A stretch of DNA of 64,000 bases. It comes from Nectonema munidae (taxonomy: Eukaryota > Nematomorpha > Nectonematoida > Nectonematidae). The translations under genes and the position numbers were made by a program. Location: assembly GCA_030549495.1 (NCBI GenBank), contig JAUIRK010000121.1, forward strand, positions 434,001-498,000, in the 5' to 3' direction. The notes beneath the pieces were generated by a model. It worked only from the letters and a program-made list of their open reading frames with translations. It had not been told where the DNA came from and searched no databases. Positions 46,761-56,679 of the stretch are shown in pieces. How positions within the stretch are numbered: position 1 is the stretch's first letter; every line of letters starts with the position of its first letter.

Positions 46761-47165
46761 TAGGGCCGTGAAATTTAAGGACTAATTGATCGATTAATCG
46801 TTAATTTATTTTAACGATTAAATTTTCCTTTAATTATTAATCAGATTAAATTTTATTTTTGGGACTATCTCAATAAATATAATAGTGGCAAAAAAAATTA
46901 ATAGATATGAAAGACTATATCTCTGGCAAATTACATAATCATTTTGGTTTAAAATTGTTAGATGAAGATAATATTGAAGATGCTGCCAACGTTTATAAGA
47001 GAAAATGTACACTCCTTAAATTTAATTTTCAAATGAAAGATATTTTGTTAAATTAATTTGTTCGCAAATGTACTGATGTTTTGATTTAATCGAAATTAAC
47101 TATCAATTAATCGTTAATTTGAGAAAAATTGACTATTAAAAATAAATTAATCGTTACCACCCTTA
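46761..47165. mobile_element. hAT MITE nested in the hAT element
   Basis: Left end TAGGGCCGTGAAATT, right end inward TAAGGGTGGTAACG; internal ATCGATTAATCGTTAATT strings occur in both directions. Target duplication ATAAAAAT at 46753-46760 and 47166-47173 is perfect. It inserted upstream of the transposase start, between the gene and the right terminal repeat, so it is younger than its host element. Confidence 0.8.
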
Positions 47166-47481
47166 ATAAAAATACATAAAATAAAATAATTTTTATTAAA
47201 AATTTTTGGGGTGAGCATAATAAAGTTAAAAAAATGTTAAAGCTCATTGCTGAATGTGTGTGTGTGCGTGTTTTTCCAAGATATGAATGGAGAAGTGATT
47301 TTTTTATGTTTGGCATATTGAAAATGCTCAGTGTGATGCTATAGTTACTTTCATGTTTTGTCGGAAATTTTAAAATATTGATTTCTTAGGCGACACGAAC
47401 GGATGGAATTCCCCACTTAACCACCTCACCATTCCCCATTAGTGGGGAATTCCCCACGGGTTAAGAAAGACTGATTTAGAG

Positions 47482-47959
47482 AGAGATAATTGTATTAAAT
47501 TTTTCAAATGCAATCTTTAATTCAAACAGTTTGAGCGTATTTAGAATGATCATATAACTATCACTATTATTACGTTACTCGTCTGATAAGATTTTTACAT
47601 AAGACCCCCCTTTTATTACAAGTCCTGTTCTGAGTTAATGAAAACAATTCACAAAAATCCTCAATATCATTATTTTCAGTTAAAAATTACAGCTAACTAT
47701 TATTCTACATTCATGAAAATGGTATAAATTTCCATTACTGTCGATTTTCTTTTAATATATTTTTCGATCTGTGGTGAAGGGGGGCGTTTTACGCCCCCAA
47801 CACTAATAGGGTCACTATATAGCTCTTCAAAGGTCTACTATATTGACAATATAAAAGCATTATATTAAGCGAGATCACGGGTTTTCATTTAAAAGTGCCT
47901 CAGTTTCCTTCATACTCAAATTAAATAACGATTATGAAAAAAAACTTGACAAATGATTT
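47482..47959. other. Spacer with a GC-rich end motif
   Basis: Holds the GGGGGGCGTTTTACGCCCCC string at about 47780-47799, related to 34265-34329. Otherwise AT-rich. Confidence 0.4.
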
Positions 47960-49140
47960 TCAAGGAAAACTAATTTTTACCAACTCGATTTGCAGTTCAC
48001 CTATTTTTAAACTATAATTACCAAAAAGGAGTACATAAATAAAAAACATGGACAGAATTGTATTCAATGATTATTTTAAATTTGAAGGATAAATTTAGTG
48101 AGAATTTTATCCTCAATTGGGATTTTTAATCAAAAATGAGCTTTTTGATTTGAATTTTTATAGAAAATTTAGTTTTCAGAATTTGATTGTTCTGAAATGT
48201 CAAACTTGATAGATAATTCTAGACATTTTTTACCCTAATTGCGAAAACTAAGTCCTGAAATAAACTAAGCAACGGAATAAAGAAAATTAAAAATATATTA
48301 AAAATATTAAAGTATGCTTATGAAATAATTTTCAGGCATACATCACTAATTTTAGTTGCACTTTGACACATTTTTCACAGTAATGGTCGAAACTTATCCA
48401 AAAAAAATGGTATCCGCATGGTCAATTTAGTTGAAAAAATATTTTACTTAATATGTGAGTAAATGTTTTTGAAAAATTTTCTGGTGAAACTTTCAAACTT
48501 TAATTACTAAAATTGAGCGTAAAAATTAAATCAGCATGGTGATCTAGAATAAAAAATTTATTCTATTGAGAATATAAATAATAATCTAGGAAATAATTTT
48601 AAGCCATCAAATAGAAATATGATTGACATTTTCACACTCTAATTGCAAAAAATGTGTCAAGAAATAAATTCAGCATGTTCGATTTATTTAAAAAAATATA
48701 TTTTATTAAAAATGTGGATCTCAGACGTAAACCGAAAATTTGATAGACCCTTTTTGACATTTCCACATTCTAATTTCTAAAACTAAGTTCAGAAATGAAA
48801 TTAGCATGGTCTATTTGGTGTAAAAATGTTTTATTTAAATTTAATTATTATATACTTTGAGAAAATTTTGAGACGTAAACCACAAATTTGATTGATAATT
48901 TAAGAATTTTCCGTTCCCTAATTACGAAAATTGAGTACGGGAATGAAGTCAGCATGATAAAAATATATATTTTATTTAAAATTTGAACAATATTCGTGGG
49001 TACAATTTTCAGTCGAAAACCCCAAATTTGATTGACACTTTCAGAAATTCGTTTTATAATTTTATAGAGTTAATTTCATTTAAAAAAATGTTTTCGTAAG
49101 CAATTTTATCATCTATCAAAATTTTGATTGACATTTCATA
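47960..49140 (-). repeat. Satellite array, about 145-bp unit, inverted relative to 31290-31970
   Basis: Unit landmarks AGACGTAAACCGAAAATTTGAT (48724), AGACGTAAACCACAAATTTGAT (48871) and TCGAAAACCCCAAATTTGAT (49013) recur every 140-147 bases, with TTTCATTTCTGAACTTAG-type and CATGCTGA-type strings between. Units toward 48.0 kb are more diverged. About eight units. Confidence 0.72.
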
Positions 49141-49469
49141 CAAAGTTGCCAGGTTTATTGGAAAAATATGTATGTATAAGTGTTATGTGTTCCAATATTA
49201 TATATGATTGTACAAAGAGAGAGAGACGCACATTTAGAAGGACGAGATGGTTTTGCAAAATGGGTTTCACATCCCCAATAAAATTATTAAGTGTTTTGAG
49301 AAAATTACAAAATGATGGTAAGACAAAGTATAGGCATCGGAATTGGTAAATGACAAATAAAATATATCAACATCGTAATCAGCTAAAATTCTGGAATCGC
49401 TACTTTCCTAATCTTTATTTCAACATTCAGAAATACCTTGCATATAAATGAAAGAGAAAATTAAAATAA
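49141..49469. other. Unassigned spacer
   Basis: A plus-strand open frame of 73 codons (49128-49349) starts inside the satellite and has no family match. Nothing else recognised. Confidence 0.3.
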
Positions 49470-49765
49470 ACCTAAAAAAACTCCATCCATTTTTGTTTTA
49501 GTGCAGCGAAATAAATGACAAATAATCTCTTGAGTGAAAAATAGTTTGAAAATATCAAACGATTTTGCTTCCCCTTTGGGCCCTGGATGTTCAGATGAAA
49601 CATTTCAAATATTTTGAGAAAATGGTCTGCCATATGTTGTAGATAAAGGTTCCCGTTGAAAAATGGTACCATCTGCAGCAACAAAACTATCTAAAACATT
49701 AAAAATTTCATCTGAAGATTCAGAATCCTCATATGTTGAGATTTCAGAATCATGAGAGTATCATC
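49470..49765 (-). mobile_element. piggyBac N-terminal remnant
   Basis: Minus strand reads DSEISTYEDSESSDEIFNVL, then ADGTIFQREPLSTTYGRPFS, EHPGPKGEAKSFDIFKLFFT and QEIICHLFRCTKTK. The acidic start, a DGT-x-W/F block, the GPxG turn and the FxxFxxxExIxxLxxxT helix are the normal N-terminal order of piggyBac transposases. The catalytic part is absent. Confidence 0.6.
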
Positions 49766-49779
49766 TTCATCATTCATTC

Positions 49780-50207
49780 GCTCTCAAAAGGAGCAGGTCT
49801 TTGTCCTGGCGAGCCAAGGTCGACCATGATCTTGTAGCGACTTCTCCATCTTCCTCTCATCTTAGCATCTTCGATCTTGAGATTCCTTTCTTCATGTCCT
49901 CTTTAACGGCATCCTCCCATCTTTTTTCGGCATACCTCTCTTCGCTCGTCCAGTGATTTTCGTAATCTCTTCGTCAGTCTTTGTGGGTCCATTCTCTCCA
50001 AGTGTCCTAGCCAACGCAGTCTATGCTCCTCAATATCTTCCACGCCTGTTATCTTTCTTATGTCTTTGCTCGGCACTTTGTCAAGTAGAGTTTTGCCACA
50101 CATCATCCTCATCTCGATCGATTGCATGCGTCTTACAAAAACTTTCTTCTGCGTTGGACATCTTAGGAGAAAATGGATGGAAGGTAATTTTGCAGTCACT
50201 TCCTCCG
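49780..50207 (-). mobile_element. LINE 3' coding tail, RTE-like
   Basis: Minus strand: MQSIEMRMMCGKTLLDKVPS, KDIRKITGVEDIEEHRLRWL, GHLERMDPQRLTKRLRKSLD, then KKDGRMPLKR-type sequence in the next frame. The RMMCGKTLxDKxxxxDIRxxxGVxxIEEHRLRWLGHxERM string is the hallmark of the C-terminus of this LINE group. A 98-codon frame is still open, so this copy is better kept than that at 24959-25390. Confidence 0.78.
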
Positions 50208-50215
50208 ATATAGAC

Positions 50216-51001
50216 TAGAGATGTATCGATGTGAATTTTTTTACATCCGCGGATGCCGATATTAGATTTGACATCCTAGCGGATGCAGCTATCCAAAATA
50301 AATTTTTATGCGGATAAAAATATTTTTTAAAAATTATGTTTTATATTTTACAGTATCTTACTATTTTAATCCCTTTTTTACTTTTTTTAATTCCACCAAT
50401 GTAAAAAAACCTAAATCAGAATAATTAAAAAAATTTATTTAAAATAATCATAATAATTAATTACCTGTAAATTTTTTTTAAAGAAATAACAGTTTTTCTA
50501 CTTTTTCCCTTAGTAATCTCTTTCTTTTATCAGTATAAATATTTCCGGCGCTGCTAAAGAGATGCTCCCTTTGAGCAGTGCTAGGACACGACAGGTAAGG
50601 TAATGTCATGCATTTTTGATAAAAATGGAAATTCTTCTTTATTAGTTTTCCACCAATCTAAGCTTTGAGTAGCCGTGCCATCAATTCTTTTTTCTTTTTG
50701 ATACTTCGTTATTTCTTCATTAAAAGCTTCATTTTCTTCTTCACTACTAGAGTTTAGAATAGAGTCCATAGCTTCATTCAAAGAGGTATAAACTTCATTA
50801 GCACTTTTCTTCATTTTTTGCAGCTTTTTACTTCTATGCTACTATTATCAATCTTATGTATGGTGGCGCATCAAACCAACTTACAAACTATTATCAATCA
50901 AAATTTATGGATGCGGATGTTAACATGAAAAAAATCCGCGGATGAGGATGTAAAAATTTTTTGTGGATGATCCGCGTATGTGGATATCCGATACATCTCT
51001 A
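50216..51001 (-). mobile_element. hAT element, 786 bp, internally deleted, with hATC remnant
   Basis: Ends TAGAGATGTATCG (left) and TAGAGATGTATCGGATAT (right, inward); flanks ATATAGAC and ATTTAGAT agree at 6 of 8 bases. GCGGATG strings crowd both ends. Inside, minus-strand 50814-50440 reads ATQSLDWWKTNKEEFPFLSK, then STAQREHLFSSAGNIYTDKR and KRLLREKVEKLLFL, the hATC dimerisation domain of Ac/Tam3-like hAT transposases. The N-terminal two thirds of the gene are missing. Confidence 0.78.
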
Positions 51002-51203
51002 ATTTAGATGTACAACTATCAGCAATGATTTGTTGTGTGGTTTCTTGCGTATATTGTGCATGTTCTTTAATTTTTTGCATTACTTTTGTGGCTTTACATA
51101 CCACACCGTTCGCCAAATCTTTTTGCTTAATGTAAATAAATCCCCCATAAATCAACTTCACTTTTTCTTTATTGCTTTTAACAAACTCCATCTTGAACAA
51201 ATA
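51002..51203 (-). mobile_element. MULE-type fragment with FLYWCH-like finger
   Basis: Minus strand from the ATG at about 51194: MEFVKSNKEKVKLIYGGFIY, IKQKDLANGVVCKATKVMQK, IKEHAQYTQETTQQIIADSC. The F-x-x-S-x(4)-K-L-x(3)-G-x-x-Y pattern is the start of FLYWCH-type zinc fingers that open Mutator-like transposases, and the KIKEHAxxTxExTxQII helix follows in that family, with the middle of the finger lost. It is cut at its 3' side by the hAT insertion at 50216-51001. Confidence 0.5.
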
Positions 51204-51387
51204 AAAAAAAAATTTTTACACTAGAGCTTTGTGAAAAATTTAGATGAAAAAATAACGAGCTTTTTAAAAACACATGTAAAATATCTGTTTGTTTTATTTT
51301 GTTTCTGCACTATTTTTCTTTTTCTTATATGAGATTATACATCATAATTAGTTTACTTCCCTGACACTATAAACTTACAAACAAATA

Positions 51388-53765
51388 CAGTCATGTCCCG
51401 ATTATCCGGTCGTCGATAATCCGGTCGCTTCACTATTCGGTCACAAAGCAAATGCAACAAACAATTTAGATTGAAAAATTATTCACTAATGCGGTAATTT
51501 CAGCTCCCGGTACCGTGAAAAATTATTCACTAATGCGGTAATTTCAGCTCCCGGTACCGGTCGATCATAATCAAAAACTGAACATATTTTTTAGCCTCAT
51601 TAATCCGGCCGCCTATGTTGTTGCGAAAAAAATATGGATAGAAAACTATGGCAATAGGAAAATGGTAAAAATAGAGAGTAAAGAGGGTGGACAAAATTGA
51701 AAGAGAAAATACTACTCATATAAAATTGGCAACATAGAGAAGCTAAATCAAGAGAGATGAGAGCTTTGTCGGAAACTGCTTTAAAGAAAATTCACATTAT
51801 TTATTAAGCTCATCAAAAAAACTATCAATAATTTTTTGATCTTACCGTAAAATCTTTTTTATGTTAATCTTTGTGTTATTTTACAGCTCTATCTAGCAAT
51901 TGTTGTTTGATTTTACTTTACTGCTTCCAAATCTTACTTTATTTTGGCTTGTTTCACGTTTTTTTACGTTCTTTTTTTTGCGTAAAAGTTCCATAAATCC
52001 TTCATTCTGTAATTCGTGCTAATCCTGTAAAGTCAAATATGTCAAGTCTTCCAAACAAACGGCATCGAGTTGAGATCACAGCTGCACATAAAAAAGAAAT
52101 CTGCCTGTACAAAAAACAACATCCTAAATGCTCCCAAACAGAAGTTGTCTCTTGGGCCAAAGACAACCTTGCTATCACAATTGGCAAATCAACTGTGGGT
52201 GACATTCTCAGAGCGTCAGAAGTTTGGTTGAATGCTCCAATCACTCAGAGCAGTACAAGGTGCAAGCATGGTCAACATCCAAAACTTGAATCGGCTCTTC
52301 TTTGGCTAAATGATGTCCGGTCTAGAAATGCAATAGTCAATGAGGAAATGATGTTGGAGAAAGCCAGAAAGTTTGGTGCAGACTTCAATATTACAAACTT
52401 TAACTATTCTCGTGGTTGGCTTGCTAGGATGAAGGAGAGACATGGAATCTCTAACCGTAAAATTCATGGCGAAAGTGCATCGGCTGACTTATCTGCAGTC
52501 ACAAACGGTCGCCAGATGCTTCAAACTGAACTAAAAGCTTATGTGGGTGAGGACATTTATAATATGAATGAAACAGCTCTCTTTTATAATTTGGGGTCTT
52601 CATCCACTTTAGCTACACATGGAAAAATCCATGGGTGTAAGTTATCAAAGGCAAGAGTCACAGTTGCACTATGTTCTAATGCTACAGGAAGTGATAAATT
52701 GAAACCTTTAGTCATTGCCCATGCCTGTCGCCCTAGATGCTTTGGAAGAAATTTTGATCCAAATATCTATGTGACATATAAATTTAACAAAAAGGCATGG
52801 ATGACTTCAGAAATATTTCAGGTCTGTGTGATGTCTGTGGACAAAAGTATGAAGAGACAAGGCCGTCATATTCTGCTGCTACTGGATAATGCAAGCAGCC
52901 GCTCTACTAAAGACTTGAAGTTGACGAATGTGAAAATAAAGTTTCTGCCACCAAACACAACCTCTCATATCCAGCCCATGGATGCTGGGTTTTACTATTG
53001 CTAAGTGTTGGGAACATGTTTCAATCCTACTCCAAACTAAATTTGACATTGAAACAAGAGGTCAAAATAATTTCACTGGATATGATGAGGGTGAAATCAC
53101 AATAGACAGTCTTCGAGATCTCATCAATAATCTCACTCCAGAAATAACAGATCCTATCCGATTCATTAACATGGACAATGATGTACCAACCACAGGAGAA
53201 ATGAGTGATCACAACATCCTGCAGATAGTGCAGGATGATTCAAACGATGCAACAAATCTTTCTCTACCAACACGTGACTGTGATGACGTGAGTCCTAATA
53301 TTATAACATCTAAAGAGGCAAGGTCACACCTACAGCAGTTGATCACATATCTAGAGTTCAGTGGAATATCTAAAGCAACAAAGCACATATCTAACCTTCA
53401 AGACATTATATCAGACATCGATGACAAAAAGATTTACTTCATTCATACTTTAGCTCGAGTTTATTCTCGCCATCTAACAACACCATAAATTATTTATGAT
53501 TGTTTTTCTTTTTGTAAAAAATCATGCCATGCATTTGTAAAGTGGCATTACTTTAGGTTAATAAAATTTAGTTTTATTCATAACAATCCAGATACCGTTG
53601 TATTTATCGCGGAATAACTACCTTTCAACCCTAGACAAACTTCAAACTCCACTTAGATTTGTCCTGTTTCCTCTCAAAGAAATTCTTGATTCATTAGTCC
53701 GGTTCTTCAGTATCCGGTCGATTTTAGGTTGAAACCAACATGGCCGGATTAATGAGACATGACTG
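51388..53765 (+). mobile_element. pogo/Tigger element, 2378 bp, complete ends
   Basis: Terminal repeats CAGTCATGTCCCGATTATCC (left) and CAGTCATGTCTCATTAATCC (right, inward), flanked by TA on both sides, as expected for the Tc1/mariner superfamily. Subterminal ATCCGGTCG strings repeat on both sides. A 45-bp direct repeat (TTCACTAATGCGG...) lies at about 51475-51560. Holds one transposase gene. Confidence 0.9.
52039..53488 (+). pseudogene. Tigger/pogo transposase, near-intact but dead
   Basis: 321 open residues, then a second frame of 168. N-terminal psq-type HTH (KRHRVEITAAHKKEICLYKK, about 7-60), CENP-B-type second HTH (about 75-145; FNYSRGWLARMKERHGI), and DDE_1 domain from about 165. Catalytic positions: the DET motif is NET (Asn177), then Asp283 in LLLLDNASS and Asp315 in IQPMDAGF. 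Thus the first of three catalytic acids is lost. After MDAG the frame shifts and the text jumps to FTIAKCWEHVSILL, a position some 60-70 residues further on in relatives, implying an internal deletion plus frame change near 52985. The C-terminal part (HLQQLITYLEFSG...) is kept. Confidence 0.88.
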
Positions 53766-53796
53766 TACTAAATTGGAGCAAAACATTAAGTGGGTG

Positions 53797-54068
53797 AATA
53801 TTAGGGTACAGAAAATGTAGGAGGATTAACTACATCTTTTCCTGCTGCAGCAAAAAAGTATTGTAAATCTGTGACAAACACTACACCTCGTGGATAGAGA
53901 GAGAAAGCAAACATTAGGTTACAGTTAATGTAAGAGGTAACTACATCTTTTCCTTTTGCAACAAAAAAGTATTGTAAACCTGAGACAAGCACTACACATC
54001 GTTGATAAGACGTTGTGAGGGAAAGCGAATATTAGAGTACAGTTTCCTGTTGCAGCAAAAAAGTATCA
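53797..54068. repeat. Tandem repeat, about 115-bp unit, 2.4 copies
   Basis: Units begin near 53797, 53909 and 54026 with GCRAAYATTAG-GTACAG. Shared text: TAACTACATCTTTTCC, GCAACAAAAAAGTATTG, GACAAGCACTACAC. The third unit is cut short. It lies directly beside the right end of the Tigger element. Confidence 0.7.
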
Positions 54069-54126
54069 AAAGATGTTACAAGTTATACACTAATTATACA
54101 TAAGTTGAAAAATTTCATAAGAGATT

Positions 54127-54222
54127 ATGTCTTCCGGAGGATTTTGTATAGGAGATTATGTCCTACGGAGGATTTTGTATAGGAGATTATGTCCTACGGG
54201 GGATTTTGACATAGTACCCACT
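54127..54222. repeat. Tandem repeat, 31-bp unit, three copies
   Basis: GGAGATTATGTCCTACGGAG then GATTTTGTATA repeated; the last copy ends GGGGGATTTTGACATAGTACC, which matches the inverted end of the palindromic MITE at 16027-16141. The array probably formed by amplification of a transposon end. Confidence 0.65.
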
Positions 54223-54580
54223 CATACACAGGCTCATCAATAAACATGATAATGTATACATTTTCTTATAGTCCAGACCCCATTAAAATCAGTTTGCCCC
54301 CCCCCCCCTGTATTTACATTAGTGTTTGGCGTGGCGGCTGCTTATACAACATAAGGCACATATTTCTTCCACATACTTTTGCTCTATTTTTTAAAAATAA
54401 ATTTCACAAAAATTTCTTAGTGGCGATCAACCGTATTTTGTCCAAATTTTGAACCCAATAATGACCACTAAACTAGGCTAGAGTTGCGTTTGGTATTATT
54501 TTCACTTGTAAACGCTTCGATCAATCGGTGAAGATAAAATGATTAAAAATATTCAAAAATACAAATTAAAAATCAGACGT
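54223..54580. other. Spacer downstream of Derlin-1
   Basis: Contains a C run at 54298-54308 and no supported gene. Confidence 0.4.
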
Positions 54581-54586
54581 TTTATT
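54581..54586 (-). terminator. Poly(A) signal of Derlin-1
   Basis: AATAAA on the minus strand, 82 bases after the stop codon at 54669, at a normal distance for a short 3' UTR. Confidence 0.6.
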
Positions 54587-54668
54587 CAAAATTACTGAAC
54601 ATATAATAAACAAAGATTTTTATATACGAGTGATGAAATATGGATATCATAGATATTAATAAATTACT

Positions 54669-55436
54669 TTAGCTGCTACCTAACGTGTGTCCTTTATTCC
54701 TCCAAGCATTTGGAAATGATTTAGATGAAGAAGGTTGCTTCTCCTCTTTCGGAGTATAAGCATAAAAACCTCCAGTTCTAACATTGCTAGACGGAAAGAA
54801 GTTGTGAATGAAAGTTGGTGTTGATAGAAGAGAAGGCATGTTCATCTGAGAAGGATGTATAAATTTTAGATACACGTACAAATGACCAACTAGTATTCCA
54901 ATAATTTCAGACTTTACTTCCCCTTGCAGGATAAGATTAAAGAGCAACATAACCCATGGTAGGTAAGCTGCTTTGAATTGCATGCCAAACCAAAAGGACA
55001 CAACGACATCTGCATTCTGTTGACACCAAATATACAAAACAGAATACACCATCAACTCAAACAACAAAAATATGTTGAAGCAAAGCGCTATGCAAATATG
55101 AATGAACCAACAAAAGATTAATAAATAAAAGTAATCTCCTGGATGGTGAGAATATGTTGGAGATTCTTCCAAACGAGATGAGTAGTTGTATAGAAAGAAT
55201 AGGAGAATTAAGAAGCGAAAGCCTGTTTGGGGAGTGATTGGATAGAAGAAGAGAGAGGTTAGGACACGCCACAACTGAATGCGATAGAAAAGAGGGTAGT
55301 AATGCAAAACTAAACTGTATGCAGAAACAAACCCAACTTTAACAATTAAAGAAAGAATAATCGTTGCGGTCATCCATGCTCTAGTAAAGAAGGGTATCTT
55401 GTAGTAAAAGTTGGATAACTCGTTCGAAGCAGGCAT
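54669..55436 (-). CDS. DERL1: Derlin-1, ER-associated degradation factor
   Basis: 255 residues, close to the 251 of human Derlin-1, and alignable end to end. A rhomboid pseudoprotease of the ER membrane that helps move misfolded proteins to the cytosol for p97 and proteasome action. Seen: LSNFYYKIPFFTRAWMTATI at the N-terminus, the WR motif in IQLWRVLTSLFFYP (Trp56-Arg57), LYNYSSRLE, DYFYLLIFCW, YSVLYIWCQQNADVVVSFWF, FKAAYLPWVMLLFN, the GxxxG helix GILVGHLYVYLK (180-191), the LLSTPTFIHNFFP segment, and a C-terminal WRNKGHTLGS that fits the p97-binding SHP box. No rhomboid Ser-His pair, as expected. Start: the ATG at 55436 (AAC before ATG). The coding part has no intron. Confidence 0.95.
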   Translation of the reverse strand: MPASNELSNFYYKIPFFTRAWMTATIILSLIVKVGFVSAYSLVLHYYPLFYRIQLWRVLTSLFFYPITPQTGFRFLILLFFLYNYSSRLEESPTYSHHPGDYFYLLIFCWFIHICIALCFNIFLLFELMVYSVLYIWCQQNADVVVSFWFGMQFKAAYLPWVMLLFNLILQGEVKSEIIGILVGHLYVYLKFIHPSQMNMPSLLSTPTFIHNFFPSSNVRTGGFYAYTPKEEKQPSSSKSFPNAWRNKGHTLGSS

Positions 55437-55470
55437 GTTCAAAATTTATTCAATCAATCGTCAATAGCGC

Positions 55471-55585
55471 CTAAAATTGAAAAAGTAGCGATAATAGAAA
55501 AACCTAGAAAAGGATAGATGATATATGAAAGAAAAATGATATATCCGAGGATATGCCTTGCCTGATATAATAGAATGAAACTTAC
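55471..55585 (-). other. Predicted 5'-UTR intron of Derlin-1
   Basis: Minus strand: donor TTTCA/GTAAGTTTC at 55585, acceptor ACTTTTTCAATTTTAG ending at 55471, 115 bases long and AT-rich. It would leave a 34-base leader exon part before the ATG. The acceptor could equally serve spliced-leader trans-splicing if the organism uses it. Confidence 0.5.
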
Positions 55586-55657
55586 TGAAATTGAAAAGTT
55601 AATTTCTAAGGGTGGAGGAGAAGGGGGCGACGAAAAAGTAGGTTAAAAATACGAGAG

Positions 55658-55665
55658 CCTTTATA
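55658..55665 (-). promoter_or_regulatory. TATA box of Derlin-1
   Basis: TATAAAGG on the minus strand, about 75 bases upstream of the predicted donor, with GC-richer sequence (CGTCGCCCCCTTC) downstream. Start of transcription would be near 55630. Confidence 0.45.
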
Positions 55666-55866
55666 CAAAGAGCGCAGAACATTTTGAAAATACAGAATGT
55701 AAATACCTAGCTTTTTTTAAGATGCACATTACACAATATAATTAAGCTCAAATGTTAAATGGATCTGTAAAATTAAGGAATTGATGAATGCATTTTTGCC
55801 AGCCTGTATTTAGTCACTTCACAACCGATCTTTAAACTTTTTCATAGTAATATAAAGATGTTAAAT

Positions 55867-55958
55867 CAGGGGTCGACAAACTTTTTGGTGAAAGGGCTGC
55901 ATTTAAAAACGCATACATTTAGGGGCCGCGCCGCATGGTACAGTAAAATAAGTAATAT
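55867..55958. mobile_element. Truncated hAT terminus
   Basis: CAGGGGTCGACAAACTTTTTGG opens the segment, followed by the GGGGCCGCG string found in hAT ends. It is interrupted by the TTAA MITE and no right end follows. Confidence 0.5.
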
Positions 55959-56072
55959 TTAACCCATTTAGGACCAGGCAAAGCAAACGACTTTAGTAAT
56001 TCTTATTTAATCCCATTTAAAGTAGGAATTCGTCTGCGTTCCCTTTGGGAACATTGATCGTAAATGGGTTAA
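55959..56072. mobile_element. piggyBac-type MITE with TTAA ends, copy 2
   Basis: TTAACCCATTTAGGACCAGG at the left and TTAACCCATTTACGATCAAT inward at the right, TTAA on both sides. The GCAAACGAC and GGGAACATTG-type strings match the copy at 7269-7406. Confidence 0.75.
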
Positions 56073-56679
56073 AATATTCAAACAAAAGTTTCATACTGTA
56101 ATATTCACATTTAACAGAGTAAAACTCATTTCTCTCTTTTTACATTTGAATATAACACTCATTTTAATTATTCTCTTTGAATGTACTTTACACCCCATCT
56201 CTTTCTATTAAAACTTGTTTGCTTTCTTATTTGAATGTTGTCACTATGTTACAAATTGTCCATACACTTATTCATATTTCATTATACAGTTGACTATCAC
56301 TAATCAGGAACAATCAGTAATCCGGCTAAAATTGTTAAATATAATTTTATATATAAAATATAAAATTTAATTTATATAAATTTATTTTATAGTTATATAA
56401 TTAAATATTATATATTTATATAACAAGTATATAATAAATATACATAATATAAATATATAATAATAAATATATGTTTAAGCGAAATTTATTAGTTTAAATT
56501 TCTAATAAATTGATCTTCTAAGAAGGCTTGCTGCTCCTTCGGGGGCCGCGAATATATAGAGAGGGTTGCTAATTTCGTATTCGTTATCAGTCTGGGAGGG
56601 TAGAGATAAGTATATTCCATGATTTTGTTTTTGTTATTTTTTATAGAAAAGAGAGGCCCAAGTATGCTTACTTGAAATA
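56073..56679. other. AT-rich DNA with a lone Tigger-like end
   Basis: At 56287 the text CAGTTGACTATCACTAATCAGG then AATCCGGCT resembles a Tigger terminus, without a partner. A long AT tract fills 56340-56480. The minus-strand frame at 56489-56707 has no family match. Confidence 0.35.

Larger units (their letters stand above)
44486..47473 (-). mobile_element. Full-length hAT element, 2988 bp, perfect target duplication
   Basis: Left end CAGTGGTTCTTAACCC, right end inward CAGTCTTTCTTAACCC. The 8-bp duplication ATTTAGAG lies at 44478-44485 and 47474-47481 without mismatch. Subterminal blocks AATTCCCCA and GTGGGGAATT repeat near both ends. It carries a broken ZBED5-like transposase on the minus strand and, near its right end, a nested MITE (46761-47165). 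The intact ends with a decayed gene suggest it was moved in trans or decayed after insertion. Confidence 0.88.

Noticed and set aside
52002-52244. Minus-strand open frame across the Tigger gene start
   Set aside because: It is the antisense of the well-supported transposase N-terminus.
43683-54308. G run near 43683 and C run near 54298 as structural signals
   Set aside because: Single homopolymers of uncertain length; could be sequencing slippage.
56287-56330. A second Tigger element
   Set aside because: Only one end-like string is visible, with no partner or transposase.
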